From Lachnospiraceae bacterium (GTDB lineage Bacteria; Bacillota; Clostridia; Lachnospirales; Lachnospiraceae): DNA of 60,857 nt. Below are positions 45,921 through 54,530 of the stretch, one piece after another. Below the pieces are notes generated by a model. It saw nothing but the letters and a program-made list of their open reading frames with translations, was not told the DNA's origin and did not search any database. Within the stretch, counting starts at the first letter, position 1, and each line of letters starts with the position of its first letter. Both the position numbers and the translations under genes were made by a program. The DNA lies in NCBI GenBank assembly GCA_022781985.1, contig JALESH010000055.1, positions 1 to 60,857 on the forward strand. Direction: 5' to 3'.

Positions 45921-46946
45921 CTATCTGCCTTTAAAGCCCCTGGCATTTCCTCTCTCCCGGCCGTTCCTCTCTCTGGGCTGTCCCTGCTGCCGGGACTTTT
46001 CATAGTCATCATAGGCTTTTACGATCCTCTGCACCAGAGGGTGTCTCACCACATCCTTGCTGGTAAGCTGGCAAAAGGCGATATCCTCCACTCCGGAGAG
46101 TACCCTCACTGCCACATCCAGCCCTGATTTTACATCCGGGGCCAGATCCTTCTGAGAGGCATCCCCTGTAACGATGACCTTGGAGCCAAAGCCGATTCTG
46201 GTGAGGAACATCTTCATCTGGGCAGGCGTAGTATTCTGGGCCTCATCCAGAATAATATAGGCATTGTCCAGAGTCCTTCCCCTCATATAGGCCAGAGGCG
46301 CCACCTCAATCAGGCCCTTTTCCATATTCTTCATAAAGCTGTCCGCCCCCATGATCTGATAGAGGGCATCATAGAGTGGCCTCAGATAAGGGTCTACCTT
46401 GCTCTGCAGATCACCGGGCAAAAATCCCAGCTTCTCCCCCGCTTCAATGGCCGGCCTGGTGAGAATAATCCGTCCAACCTCCTCCTTCTTAAAGGCAGTG
46501 ATCGCCATGGCCATGGCCAGGTAGGTCTTTCCCGTACCTGCCGGACCCATGCCAAAGACGACCATGCTGCTCCTGATCGCATCCACGTACTGCTTCTGGC
46601 CCAAGGTCTTGGGCTTAATGGGCTTGCCGCTCACCGTATGGCAGATACAGTCGCTGTCTATCTCTATCAAAATATCATCCTTATCTTCCATCTCCATCGT
46701 TATGGCATAATCCACGCTCTGCTCCTGGATTATATTCCCCCTCCTTGACAATTCTACCAGCTGTCTCACAATGTTCTCAGCCCGCCTTACCTGCTGCTCC
46801 CGGCCGGTAAGCTTTACGGCACCGTCCCTGTCTACTATCTTTACATCCAGATCCCTTTCAATCTTTCTGATGTAATTGTCATACTGGCCAAAGATGTTCT
46901 GCATGTGCTCTGCAGGCACATCGATCCGGCATTCCACCAACTCCAT
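45921..46946 (-). CDS. phoH: PhoH-like ATPase
   Basis: A 341-residue cytosolic NTPase. An N-terminal KH-like region (about 1-70, VDRDGAVKLTGREQQV) precedes the RecA-like domain with Walker A GPAGTGKTYLA and Walker B AYIILDEAQNTTP. Family members are thought to act in RNA metabolism, but the exact reaction is unsettled. The order yqfD-phoH-ybeY is conserved in Firmicutes. Confidence 0.95.
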   Translation of the reverse strand: MELVECRIDVPAEHMQNIFGQYDNYIRKIERDLDVKIVDRDGAVKLTGREQQVRRAENIVRQLVELSRRGNIIQEQSVDYAITMEMEDKDDILIEIDSDCICHTVSGKPIKPKTLGQKQYVDAIRSSMVVFGMGPAGTGKTYLAMAMAITAFKKEEVGRIILTRPAIEAGEKLGFLPGDLQSKVDPYLRPLYDALYQIMGADSFMKNMEKGLIEVAPLAYMRGRTLDNAYIILDEAQNTTPAQMKMFLTRIGFGSKVIVTGDASQKDLAPDVKSGLDVAVRVLSGVEDIAFCQLTSKDVVRHPLVQRIVKAYDDYEKSRQQGQPRERNGRERGNARGFKGR

Positions 46947-46978
46947 CTGTCAATCCTCTCGCCCTTCCTGCAATCCTG

Positions 46979-48289
46979 CTACTCCGACACATTCCCTGCT
47001 CCGTCTTCCGTCTCATCGGTCTGGGGCTTTGGAAGCTCTGTATCCTCAGGAACAATCGGAACTCTGGCACCGGTCTTCTCCACAATCTGAAAATCCATGT
47101 TCATCCTCCACCTGTTACCGACCTTATTTATTGTAACATTTTTTTTCATTATTTGTACCCCCTTTTCCTTTAAATCTGCCATAAAATTTATTAATTTCTC
47201 AGAAAATATTTTTTTTACTTCCTCTTTGGTGTAAATATTATCTCTGACCACATATTCCCTGTTTATTCTGCTCCCATAATAGAGGGGCAGATAAAAATTG
47301 TCCAGCAGCCTCACCTGCTTTTTATCTGTTACCCTGTCATAATTTTCATACCTCACCCTTCCCAGACGCAGTACCAGTTCCTTATCCAGAACCCCCAAAA
47401 GAACCTCCTTCTTTTCCTCCCCCGTATATTCCTTCTGCTCATAGGAAAGAGGAAGCTCCTCCCCTGCAAGCAGCCGGCGGCTGATAAACACATCTGCATC
47501 TGCCTGATAAAACTGATACTTCCTGATGGTGGCGTCTTCGTTATATACGGGTACCATACCGGTTACCAGAACATCCCCCTTCTTCACATCCATGCCCACA
47601 GACACCTGGGGAATGCCCTTCCTGGTGACCATACCTACCACCGTCCCATCCTCCTGCGCCACCAGATCAGAGCCGCTGCCGCTGTCCTCTGCCGGCCGGC
47701 CCACCCCCTTCTGCGCCCCGGCCTCATCTCTGCCGCCGGTATCCACCTCATTTTCCTTGATCTGGATCTCCAGCCTGGTTCCTTTGATCCGGGCCGAGGT
47801 CCAGGTCACAATGCCAAAGGACTGCCGGATACTTTTCTCCAGCTGCTCAATGTCCACCTTCCCCCGCTTCATACCCACATAGATATGATTTTCCTCCAAA
47901 AAATCCATGAATACATCCCGGGAAATGGCATAATTCCCGTTCAGCTCTACGGCCCAGATAAAAGTGGACATCCACATCCAGAAGACAAAGCTTCCCACAA
48001 GTCCCAGAAGAAATATCTTTCTGCGCTTTAATCCGGGCACAAAAAAAGGCAGTCCACAACGCTTTTGTATGGCCACCCTGGTTCCTGTCTTTTTTACGAT
48101 GGGCTTCAGTCTGCGGAAGCCGCCCACTGTGATGCACATCGTGTAATATTCTCCATGATTTCTGATATCCCACAGGAGGATATCATGGTTGCTGCACAGG
48201 TTCATAAGCCGTTCCGGCGAATAGCCCCATACCCTGATACAGACATATCCCTTTAGATATTGTATAAACTGAAGCATACTGATCCCCAT
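46979..48289 (-). CDS. yqfD: Sporulation protein YqfD
   Basis: A 436-residue membrane protein of the YqfD family. It begins MLQFIQYLKGYVCIRVWGYSPERLMNLC, has a hydrophobic segment around residues 90-115, and a long extracytoplasmic part with repeated beta-rich domains. It is required for efficient sporulation in Bacillus, under mother-cell control; the mechanism is unclear. The C-terminal tail (about 405-436) is Glu/Thr-rich and disordered. ATG at 48289 has CCGGAAG at six bases; ATG at 48277 is the family-like alternative. Confidence 0.93.
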   Translation of the reverse strand: MGISMLQFIQYLKGYVCIRVWGYSPERLMNLCSNHDILLWDIRNHGEYYTMCITVGGFRRLKPIVKKTGTRVAIQKRCGLPFFVPGLKRRKIFLLGLVGSFVFWMWMSTFIWAVELNGNYAISRDVFMDFLEENHIYVGMKRGKVDIEQLEKSIRQSFGIVTWTSARIKGTRLEIQIKENEVDTGGRDEAGAQKGVGRPAEDSGSGSDLVAQEDGTVVGMVTRKGIPQVSVGMDVKKGDVLVTGMVPVYNEDATIRKYQFYQADADVFISRRLLAGEELPLSYEQKEYTGEEKKEVLLGVLDKELVLRLGRVRYENYDRVTDKKQVRLLDNFYLPLYYGSRINREYVVRDNIYTKEEVKKIFSEKLINFMADLKEKGVQIMKKNVTINKVGNRWRMNMDFQIVEKTGARVPIVPEDTELPKPQTDETEDGAGNVSE

Positions 48290-48315
48290 GCCTTTCTTCC
48301 GGACTGCATTCCCTG

Positions 48316-48642
48316 CTACGAATTATGATAGCGGATGGATTCAATGCAGCCGCTGATCTTCATATCCTCATTGGTATAGTAATCGATGGACAGCCGCTTC
48401 CCCAGGATACTGATCTGGCAGGTCTTTCCCTGCAAAATCACGGACTCCTGAGAATACTCCAATATCCCCCTGTAGTTTTCTACAAAGGCATCCGTATTTC
48501 CCGTAACAGTTACGATGGATGCCCCCAGCACGGAATCCTTGGGGAGCTTTAAGGATTCCACAATAATTTCCTTCTTTTTTTCCAGCTTCTGCCTGCCGGA
48601 GGCTTTATTTTGGGTTTTGTGGATTTTACTGTTTCTGATCAT
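48316..48642 (-). CDS. yqfC: Sporulation protein YqfC
   Basis: A 108-residue small protein of the YqfC family: KKEIIVESLKLPKDSVLGASIVTVTGN, then VENYRGILEYSQESVIL and LSIDYYTNEDMKISGCIESI. Normally next to yqfD and expressed in the sporulating mother cell. The N-terminus as read (about 20 basic residues) is longer than usual and no clear ribosome site precedes the ATG, so the true start could be inside this frame. Confidence 0.92.
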   Translation of the reverse strand: MIRNSKIHKTQNKASGRQKLEKKKEIIVESLKLPKDSVLGASIVTVTGNTDAFVENYRGILEYSQESVILQGKTCQISILGKRLSIDYYTNEDMKISGCIESIRYHNS

Positions 48643-48675
48643 GGAACAGTATATGTGGGCAGACTGAAAAAAATG

Positions 48676-49155
48676 CTATTTATGATATGGCTCTCCATGG
48701 ATCATCCTGCAGCCTCTGTAAATCTGCTCTGCCAGGATAACCCGCATCAGCTGATGGGGAAAGGTCATAGGGGAAAAGCTTAAGCTTTCGTCTGCCCGGC
48801 GGCTCACACTTTCATGCAGTCCCAGGGAGCCGCCGATGATAAACTGGATATTGCTCCTTCCATAGGTAGTCAGCTTTTCCAGCTTGTCGGCAAAGGCCGG
48901 GGAATCCATCTGTTTTCCCCGGATCTCCAGGGAAATCACATAGGCGTCCTCATGCACATGCCTGAGGATACGGCCGGCCTCCTTCTCCAGGATCCGCTCC
49001 CTTACCCCTTCCCCGGCTCCATCCGGTGTCCTTTCATCCTCTACCTCTATGATTTGAAAGCGGCAGTATCTGCTCAGCCTCCTGGCATACTCAGCCACTG
49101 CCTCCCGGTAAAATTTCTCTTTGATTTTCCCTACTGCAATAATCGTAACTTTCAT
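48676..49155 (-). CDS. rlmH: 23S rRNA (pseudouridine-1915 N3)-methyltransferase RlmH
   Basis: A 159-residue SPOUT methyltransferase that modifies helix 69 of the large ribosomal subunit. The knotted SAM site is seen in IQFIIGGSLGLHESV and the C-terminal HQLMRVILAEQIYRGCRMIHGEPYHK block is diagnostic. Full length. It follows the MORN gene by 10 bases. Confidence 0.98.
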   Translation of the reverse strand: MKVTIIAVGKIKEKFYREAVAEYARRLSRYCRFQIIEVEDERTPDGAGEGVRERILEKEAGRILRHVHEDAYVISLEIRGKQMDSPAFADKLEKLTTYGRSNIQFIIGGSLGLHESVSRRADESLSFSPMTFPHQLMRVILAEQIYRGCRMIHGEPYHK

Positions 49156-49165
49156 TTTATTTCTT

Positions 49166-50122
49166 TCACTTTACCGGGGAGATCAGCCCATCCACACCAG
49201 CATTTTTATTTTCCTTTTCGTAGATCCACTGATAATTGTCCTTGTTCTTAAGCTCCACGATCACCGGATACCGCCCCTGCTGATCCTTGTCTCCAAGAGG
49301 CTCCCATACTCCCTGACGGGCCGTGCCGCTCCACTCCTTCACGTTGCCCCCGCTGTAGTAATTGGTGATGTAAATTTCGCCGTCATAAAGCCCATCCCGG
49401 AAGCTGCCGATAAAATTCCGATTATAGCCTTCCTCTTTTTCAAGATTTTCTTCTACAAAATCATAGTGCTCAGCCCCTTCCCCATTGGGCAGGTCACCGT
49501 CCCATTCCCCGGAATAGCTGTGCAGGAGATAGAGACCGTCGGCAGCTCCCTCCTCATACACATAATATTTTATCCACATGCCGCTGCCGCTTCTGACTCC
49601 ATCCTCCCAGTCACCATAGTAATACTGGTTGTCCGCATATATGGCAAGTCCCTTTCCGTGCGGCTGGTTCCTGCTGTCTGTGTCCCCCATATAATAAAAC
49701 CTTGTAGTGCCTGCCAGCAGTCCGGAGGCCTCCAGATACCTGGGCAGATGGGCCAGATCCCCCACTGCCTCCATATTCCCTGCCTCCCAGTAGCCCTTCA
49801 TCTCTGACAGAATCCTGGCCAGGTCCAGCCCGGACTCTGCGGCTGCTCTCTCAGGATCTGCTCCGCCTGCTTCCTGTAACCTCTCCTGCTCCCCGGAGGC
49901 CTGCGCTGCCTGCTTCCTGTCTCCCATCCTCCGGAATTCTTCCCCGTCCTCCTCTGCACCGCCTGCGTATTCCATAATCTCCGCCTGCAGCCTACTCTGG
50001 CTGTCCTCTTCCTTTCGGCTGCCGCCAACTCCCAGAAAAATGCCGATACCCGCAGCGGTAAGCAGCATAACCATCCCGATGGCCGCTATGGCTGATCTTT
50101 CCTTTTTGTTGTCATCTGTCAT
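49166..50122 (-). CDS. Membrane-anchored MORN-repeat protein
   Basis: A 318-residue protein with an N-terminal membrane anchor (about 12-32), a low-complexity Glu/Ala/Gln region (about 35-110), and four or five MORN-type repeats between about 150 and 300: YYYGDWEDGVRSGSGMW, YSGEWDGDLPNGEG, and FIGSFRDGLYDGEIY. MORN repeats bind lipids or proteins. It is probably extracytoplasmic. Similar anchored MORN proteins exist in Clostridia without known function. The ATG at 50122 lies 13 bases after GGAG; an in-frame ATG at 50134 is too close. A 26-base leader sequence is shared with ilvD. Confidence 0.85.
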   Translation of the reverse strand: MTDDNKKERSAIAAIGMVMLLTAAGIGIFLGVGGSRKEEDSQSRLQAEIMEYAGGAEEDGEEFRRMGDRKQAAQASGEQERLQEAGGADPERAAAESGLDLARILSEMKGYWEAGNMEAVGDLAHLPRYLEASGLLAGTTRFYYMGDTDSRNQPHGKGLAIYADNQYYYGDWEDGVRSGSGMWIKYYVYEEGAADGLYLLHSYSGEWDGDLPNGEGAEHYDFVEENLEKEEGYNRNFIGSFRDGLYDGEIYITNYYSGGNVKEWSGTARQGVWEPLGDKDQQGRYPVIVELKNKDNYQWIYEKENKNAGVDGLISPVK

Positions 50123-50131
50123 AATGAAAAA

Positions 50132-50157
50132 CATGCTCCTTTCAAAGTCCGGAGACT
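50132..50157. repeat. 26-base sequence repeated at 22694-22719 (copy 2)
   Basis: Identical over 26 bases to the leader of ilvD, in the same orientation relative to the downstream gene. On the minus strand it supplies the ribosome binding site of the MORN gene. Confidence 0.85.
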
Positions 50158-50168
50158 TTCACCCAGCC

Positions 50169-50462
50169 TTAGTAATCCAGACAAACTCTGTCACAGGTCA
50201 CTTCTTTGATATAACAGGCCGCCTCCACATGAGCCGGATGCTGCTGATATGCCTCCAGTGCCTCTGCCGATTCAAAAACCGAAATCAGCCCCAGGTCTTT
50301 ATTGCCGGAGGGCAGCCCTTCTGTCACTACCTCCAGAGAAATGATGCCCTCCGCTGCCTCCCTGACTGCCATCAGCTTCTCCCTGATGCGCGCCGCGGCC
50401 TCCTTCCTTTCCCGGTCATTGAGCTCCTCTTTTAAATTCCACAAAACAATATGATGTACCAT
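50169..50462 (-). CDS. Dabb (stress-responsive alpha/beta barrel) domain protein
   Basis: A 97-residue soluble protein of the Dabb family: MVHHIVLWNLKEE at the start, helical middle, and SVFESAEALEAYQQHPAHVE. The histidines near both motifs are typical. Members form dimeric barrels and their roles vary; the substrate here is unknown. ATG at 50462 has AGGAGG 12 bases upstream; the ATG at 50474 directly abuts AGGAGG. Confidence 0.92.
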   Translation of the reverse strand: MVHHIVLWNLKEELNDRERKEAAARIREKLMAVREAAEGIISLEVVTEGLPSGNKDLGLISVFESAEALEAYQQHPAHVEAACYIKEVTCDRVCLDY

Positions 50463-50592
50463 TTCTATATCCATCCTCCTTTCAAAGCAGGCCCTTCTGC
50501 ACTGCCTGGCAGACACCATCCATGTGGGCCGCAAAACACAGAGGACTGCCCACTGCCCTCCATTGGCCGTGCGGCAGCCCCGCTGATGAAAT

Positions 50593-51978
50593 CTATTGAT
50601 TGCTCAGATATTCATGAATTCCCTTTGCTCCGGCCTTTCCCGCACCCATGGCAAGAATCACCGTGGCTGCTCCTGTAACCGCATCGCCTCCGGCAAACAC
50701 CCCTTCCTTGGAGGTTCTGCCGAACTCCTCATCGGCAACGATACACTGACGTTTGTTTATCTCCAGCCCCTCTGTGGTAGAGGAGATCAAAGGATTTGGT
50801 GAGGTTCCCAGGGACATGATCACTGTGTCAACCTCCATCACAAACTGGGAATCCGGCTTTACAACAGGCCTTCTTCTGCCTGACTCATCCGGCTCACCCA
50901 ATTCCATTTTCACGCATTTCATCCCCTTTACCCAGCCGTTTTCATCGGCCAGAATCTCTACCGGATTGGTCAGCAGATCAAAAATGATGCCCTCCTCCTT
51001 GGCATGATGGACTTCCTCCAGTCTGGCAGGAAGCTCTTCCTCACTCCTTCTGTATACAATATGCACCTCAGCACCCATCCTCAGAGCCGTCCTTGCTGCA
51101 TCCATAGCCACATTTCCGCCGCCGATCACCGCCACCTTTTTCCCTCTGGAAATCGGCGTGTTGGAGGCCTCATCAAATGCTTTCATCAGATTGCTCCTGG
51201 TGAGATACTCATTGGCAGAGAATACTCCGTTTGCCTGCTCTCCGGGAATCCCCATAAACTTGGGCAGTCCCGCACCGGAACCGATGAATACAGCATCGAA
51301 GCCTTCCTCCTCCAGCAGCTCATCAATGGTAACAGACTGGCCAACCACCACATTCAGCTCTATCTTCACGCCAAGGGATTTCACATTTTCAATTTCCTTG
51401 GCCACCACATCCTCCTTGGGAAGCCGAAACTCTGGGATACCATAGACCAGTACACCTCCCGGCTCATGAAGGGCCTCAAAGACAGTGACCTCATATCCCA
51501 TTCTGGCCAGATCGCCGGCACAGGTAAGCCCTGCCGGACCGGAACCGATGACGGCGACCCTTCTGCCATTTTTCTCTGCAGCCCCGGCAGGCCTGATGCC
51601 CTTCTCCCTGGCCCAATCCGCCACAAAGCGCTCCAGATTGCCGATGGATATCGGTTCTCCCTTGATCCCCCGAATACACTGTCCCTCACACTGCGTTTCC
51701 TGGGGACAGACTCTTCCGCACACAGCAGGCAATGCACTGGACTGGCTGATCACCTGATAGGCCGCCTCCATGTCCCCTTCCTTTACCTTCTCAATAAAGG
51801 CCGGAATATTGATGGCAACCGGACAGCCCTGTATGCACTTGGCATTCTTGCAGTTTATGCATCTGGCAGCCTCCTCCATTGCCTCTTCTTTATTATATCC
51901 TAAGCTTACTTCCTCAAAATTGGCAGCCCGCACCTGTGGGTCCTGTGCCCGTGCGGGTATCTTCTTTAATACGTCCAT
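50593..51978 (-). CDS. nfnB: NADPH-dependent transhydrogenase subunit NfnB (GltD-like)
   Basis: A 461-residue flavoprotein. The N-terminus carries two iron-sulfur motifs (CINCKNAKCIQGCP and CGRVCPQETQCEGQC), followed by an FAD fold (VAVIGSGPAGLTCAGDLA) and an NADPH fold (VAVIGGGNVAMDAARTALRMG), and a C-terminal FAD block (GVFAGGDAVTGAATVILAMGAGK). Alone it would be called glutamate synthase small subunit, but no large subunit is present and it is 56 bases downstream of an NfnA-type gene. I infer the electron-bifurcating NADH-dependent ferredoxin:NADP oxidoreductase. ATG at 51978 follows GGAGG by five bases. Confidence 0.92.
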   Translation of the reverse strand: MDVLKKIPARAQDPQVRAANFEEVSLGYNKEEAMEEAARCINCKNAKCIQGCPVAINIPAFIEKVKEGDMEAAYQVISQSSALPAVCGRVCPQETQCEGQCIRGIKGEPISIGNLERFVADWAREKGIRPAGAAEKNGRRVAVIGSGPAGLTCAGDLARMGYEVTVFEALHEPGGVLVYGIPEFRLPKEDVVAKEIENVKSLGVKIELNVVVGQSVTIDELLEEEGFDAVFIGSGAGLPKFMGIPGEQANGVFSANEYLTRSNLMKAFDEASNTPISRGKKVAVIGGGNVAMDAARTALRMGAEVHIVYRRSEEELPARLEEVHHAKEEGIIFDLLTNPVEILADENGWVKGMKCVKMELGEPDESGRRRPVVKPDSQFVMEVDTVIMSLGTSPNPLISSTTEGLEINKRQCIVADEEFGRTSKEGVFAGGDAVTGAATVILAMGAGKAGAKGIHEYLSNQ

Positions 51979-52034
51979 TCCATCCTCCGTTCTAAAATCC
52001 TGCAGCTCCGTACCTTGCAGTCCTGCTGTAATCT

Positions 52035-52916
52035 TTATTCGCTGCACTGTCCGCAGCCGCCATGATGAGTCTCGCCTTCCTGTTCCCTCAAGACTGCTTT
52101 GCCCTCTGCCGTCCTGTACATCTGCTGACGCTTCAGGGCCTGATCAAAATCCACCTTGTGTCCATCAAATTCAGGACCATCTACACAAGCAAATTTTACC
52201 TCGCCTCCCACCGTCACACGGCAGGCGCCGCACATGCCTGTGCCGTCTACCATGATCGGATTCAGGCTTACAATCGTGGGGATATTCAGCTCCTGCGTCA
52301 GCAGGGAAACAAATTTCATCATGATCATAGGACCAATGGCCACACACAAATCATAATGCCTGCCTTCTTCTACAAGATCCTTGATGGTCTGCGTCACCAT
52401 GCCGCTTCTTCCATAGGAACCGTCATCTGTGGTTATGTACAGGTTGCCGGCTGCTTCTCCCATCTCTTTCTCCAGAATCAGCAGATCCCGAGTCTTGGCT
52501 CCCACGATGACATCCGCCTGGATCCCATGCTCCTTCAGCCACTTGACCTGAGGATAGACAGGGGCTGTACCCAGTCCGCCGGCAACAAAGAGAATGCTTT
52601 TCTTTTTCAGCTCATCTATGGGTTCATTGACAAACTCCGAAGGACGCCCCAGAGGCCCTACAAAGTCATGGAAGCTGTCTCCCGTCTTCAGCCTTGCCAT
52701 CCTCATGGTCTCAGCGCCTACCACCTGAAGCACAATGGTTATACTTCCCTTCTCTCTGTCATAGTCGCAGATGGTCAGAGGGATCCTCTCCCCCTCCTCA
52801 TCCAGTCTGACGATAACAAACTGTCCCGGCTGGCATCTTTTTGCCACACGCTTTGCCTCAACTTCCATAAGATAAATATTGGTAGTCAGTTCTCTTGCCT
52901 CTAAAATCTTGTACAT
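52035..52916 (-). CDS. nfnA: Ferredoxin:NADP oxidoreductase subunit NfnA
   Basis: A 293-residue FAD/NAD-binding protein of the FNR-like superfamily. PGQFVIVRLDEEGERIPLTICDYD is the flavin block, VGPLGRP and FVAGGLGTAPVYP the nucleotide block, and MCGACRVTVGGEVKFACVDGP supplies cysteines for a [2Fe-2S] cluster. The last residues HHGGCGQCSE carry two more cysteines. With NfnB it would couple NADH and reduced ferredoxin to NADPH formation. Start taken as ATG at 52916; the AAGGAG is 13 bases away. A good promoter lies upstream. Confidence 0.93.
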   Translation of the reverse strand: MYKILEARELTTNIYLMEVEAKRVAKRCQPGQFVIVRLDEEGERIPLTICDYDREKGSITIVLQVVGAETMRMARLKTGDSFHDFVGPLGRPSEFVNEPIDELKKKSILFVAGGLGTAPVYPQVKWLKEHGIQADVIVGAKTRDLLILEKEMGEAAGNLYITTDDGSYGRSGMVTQTIKDLVEEGRHYDLCVAIGPMIMMKFVSLLTQELNIPTIVSLNPIMVDGTGMCGACRVTVGGEVKFACVDGPEFDGHKVDFDQALKRQQMYRTAEGKAVLREQEGETHHGGCGQCSE

Positions 52917-52987
52917 TTTGATTACTATACTCCTTCCTGTATACCAGACAATGCCCACACTTCACTATGTTAAAGCCATACCTAAAT

Positions 52988-53016
52988 ATAATACTGGAAA
53001 ACCCCTCAAAACGCAA
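52988..53016 (-). promoter_or_regulatory. Promoter of nfnA-nfnB
   Basis: TTGCGT (53011-53016), a 17-base spacer and TATTAT (52988-52993) on the minus strand, about 65 bases before the nfnA ATG. Confidence 0.55.
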
Positions 53017-53051
53017 CTTAATTATCAAAAATTCTCATTTTACAGCCATAG

Positions 53052-54512
53052 TCATTCGATCTTTGCCAAAGCTGCCTTACCCGCCTCATCATAGATGATA
53101 CGCCAGGGACTGCCGTCCTGAAGGCTCACCCCATAGATCCGCTCCGTTCTGGTCTGTATGCCGGCGGCATCCTCATAATACTCATAGATCACATAGTAGT
53201 CTCCGCTGTTTTCCATGCGGACAACAGCATTATATTTATATACATTGTGCCCGCCCATACCGCGCATATTCCCATTCTCATCCAGAAGTATATCGGCTTC
53301 GATCAGAGCCTGCTTTACATTGGCTATGGCCTCCTCTGTGGTAATCTGCGTCTGCAGCATCAGCGTATAGGTACGGGTGGTGACATTGCTGGAAATTCCC
53401 TCCGGACTGATGGCCACAAACTTATAAACAGACGTTCCCAAAGGCATGGAAAGGGGGCCGGTATAGGCAAAGCTGTCCGCTGTAGGCTGTGTGCCGTCAG
53501 TGGTATAGTAGATACTGCAGTCCTCCGACGCTGTCACCTCTATCTTTTTCGGTTCATGATATTCTCCGCTGTATACAGATACCTCAGGTGCCGAAGGCTC
53601 CGGCAGATCTATCGTATATGTATGGGAAACCATATCGCTTACTATCCCATAGTCGTTGACAAAGTAAGCCGTCACCGTATAGGTTCCGGTCTCCAGGAAT
53701 ATGGGGGCAGTATAGATCCGGCTGCTCTCATCCGGAATGGTTCCGTCCAGGGTATAATATATTTTCCCCCCGGTGTTGGCACTCAGCTTCAGGGGCAGAA
53801 CCTCCTCATAGCTTCCTCCCACATAGCTGAATTCGGGCGCCTTGGCCATATACTGCTGGAATCTGCTGACGATTGCCTCCCGCCCGCAGTCCAGAAGGAG
53901 TGCATTGATGGCCTGGTAGTTTCCTTCCTCTTTATAAATAGATATGGCTTTTTCATATGCACTCTCCACAGCCATTTCCCCATACTTCCCATCTGCCTGT
54001 ATCATTCCCTCCAAGATCTGCAGGGCTGTATCATACTCCTCCTGAATATAGTAATAATCTGCCATCAGGAACAAAATGTCCGCATCCTCCTCTTTCAGAT
54101 TATGAGCCTTTACCAGATAGCTGATGGCCTGGGTATATTTCTCGGAGGCCGCAGCCTTCTTTGCCCTCTCTACCTGATAGGTGACAGAGCAGGTATGGTA
54201 CAGGCCGATTCCCGCCAGACCGAGAGCCAGGAGCAGGCCGGCGCAGACCAGATACAGCCTCCTTCTCCCGGGCTTCTTATTATGTTCCGATTTTTCTTTA
54301 TTTTCTATTTTTTCTTTATTTTCTGTTTCATCCTCCTGCCCGCCCGGTAATGCCTCCTCTGAAGGCAGGCCGCTAAAAAGAGCAGACAGGGTGTCATCCA
54401 TCTCTTTCTCTATCTCCGGCTCAAAATCCGGTACGATCCGGATCTCTTCCCCACAGCTGTCACAATACAGATGCCCCTCTTCCATTTCACATCCGCATCT
54501 TGGACATTTCAT
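53052..54512 (-). CDS. Membrane protein with zinc ribbon, TPR and chitobiase-like domains
   Basis: A 486-residue protein. A CxxC...CxxC zinc ribbon (CPRCGCEMEEGHLYCDSCG) begins the cytosolic part; an acidic linker and one transmembrane helix (about 85-110) follow. Outside the membrane, residues about 115-220 look like three TPR units (KYTQAISYLVKAHNL, EYDTALQILEGMI). Two chitobiase-C-terminal-like sandwich repeats follow, marked by KIYYTLDGTIP and SIYYTTDGTQPT, then a last domain of about 90 residues (ITTEEAIANVKQALIEADI). Function unknown; it looks like an envelope scaffold or sensor. It is the last gene of the tepA-ftsK-fhs-folD run, 18 bases after folD. ATG at 54512 is chosen. Confidence 0.88.
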   Translation of the reverse strand: MKCPRCGCEMEEGHLYCDSCGEEIRIVPDFEPEIEKEMDDTLSALFSGLPSEEALPGGQEDETENKEKIENKEKSEHNKKPGRRRLYLVCAGLLLALGLAGIGLYHTCSVTYQVERAKKAAASEKYTQAISYLVKAHNLKEEDADILFLMADYYYIQEEYDTALQILEGMIQADGKYGEMAVESAYEKAISIYKEEGNYQAINALLLDCGREAIVSRFQQYMAKAPEFSYVGGSYEEVLPLKLSANTGGKIYYTLDGTIPDESSRIYTAPIFLETGTYTVTAYFVNDYGIVSDMVSHTYTIDLPEPSAPEVSVYSGEYHEPKKIEVTASEDCSIYYTTDGTQPTADSFAYTGPLSMPLGTSVYKFVAISPEGISSNVTTRTYTLMLQTQITTEEAIANVKQALIEADILLDENGNMRGMGGHNVYKYNAVVRMENSGDYYVIYEYYEDAAGIQTRTERIYGVSLQDGSPWRIIYDEAGKAALAKIE

Positions 54513-54530
54513 ATAAATCACCACACCTGT

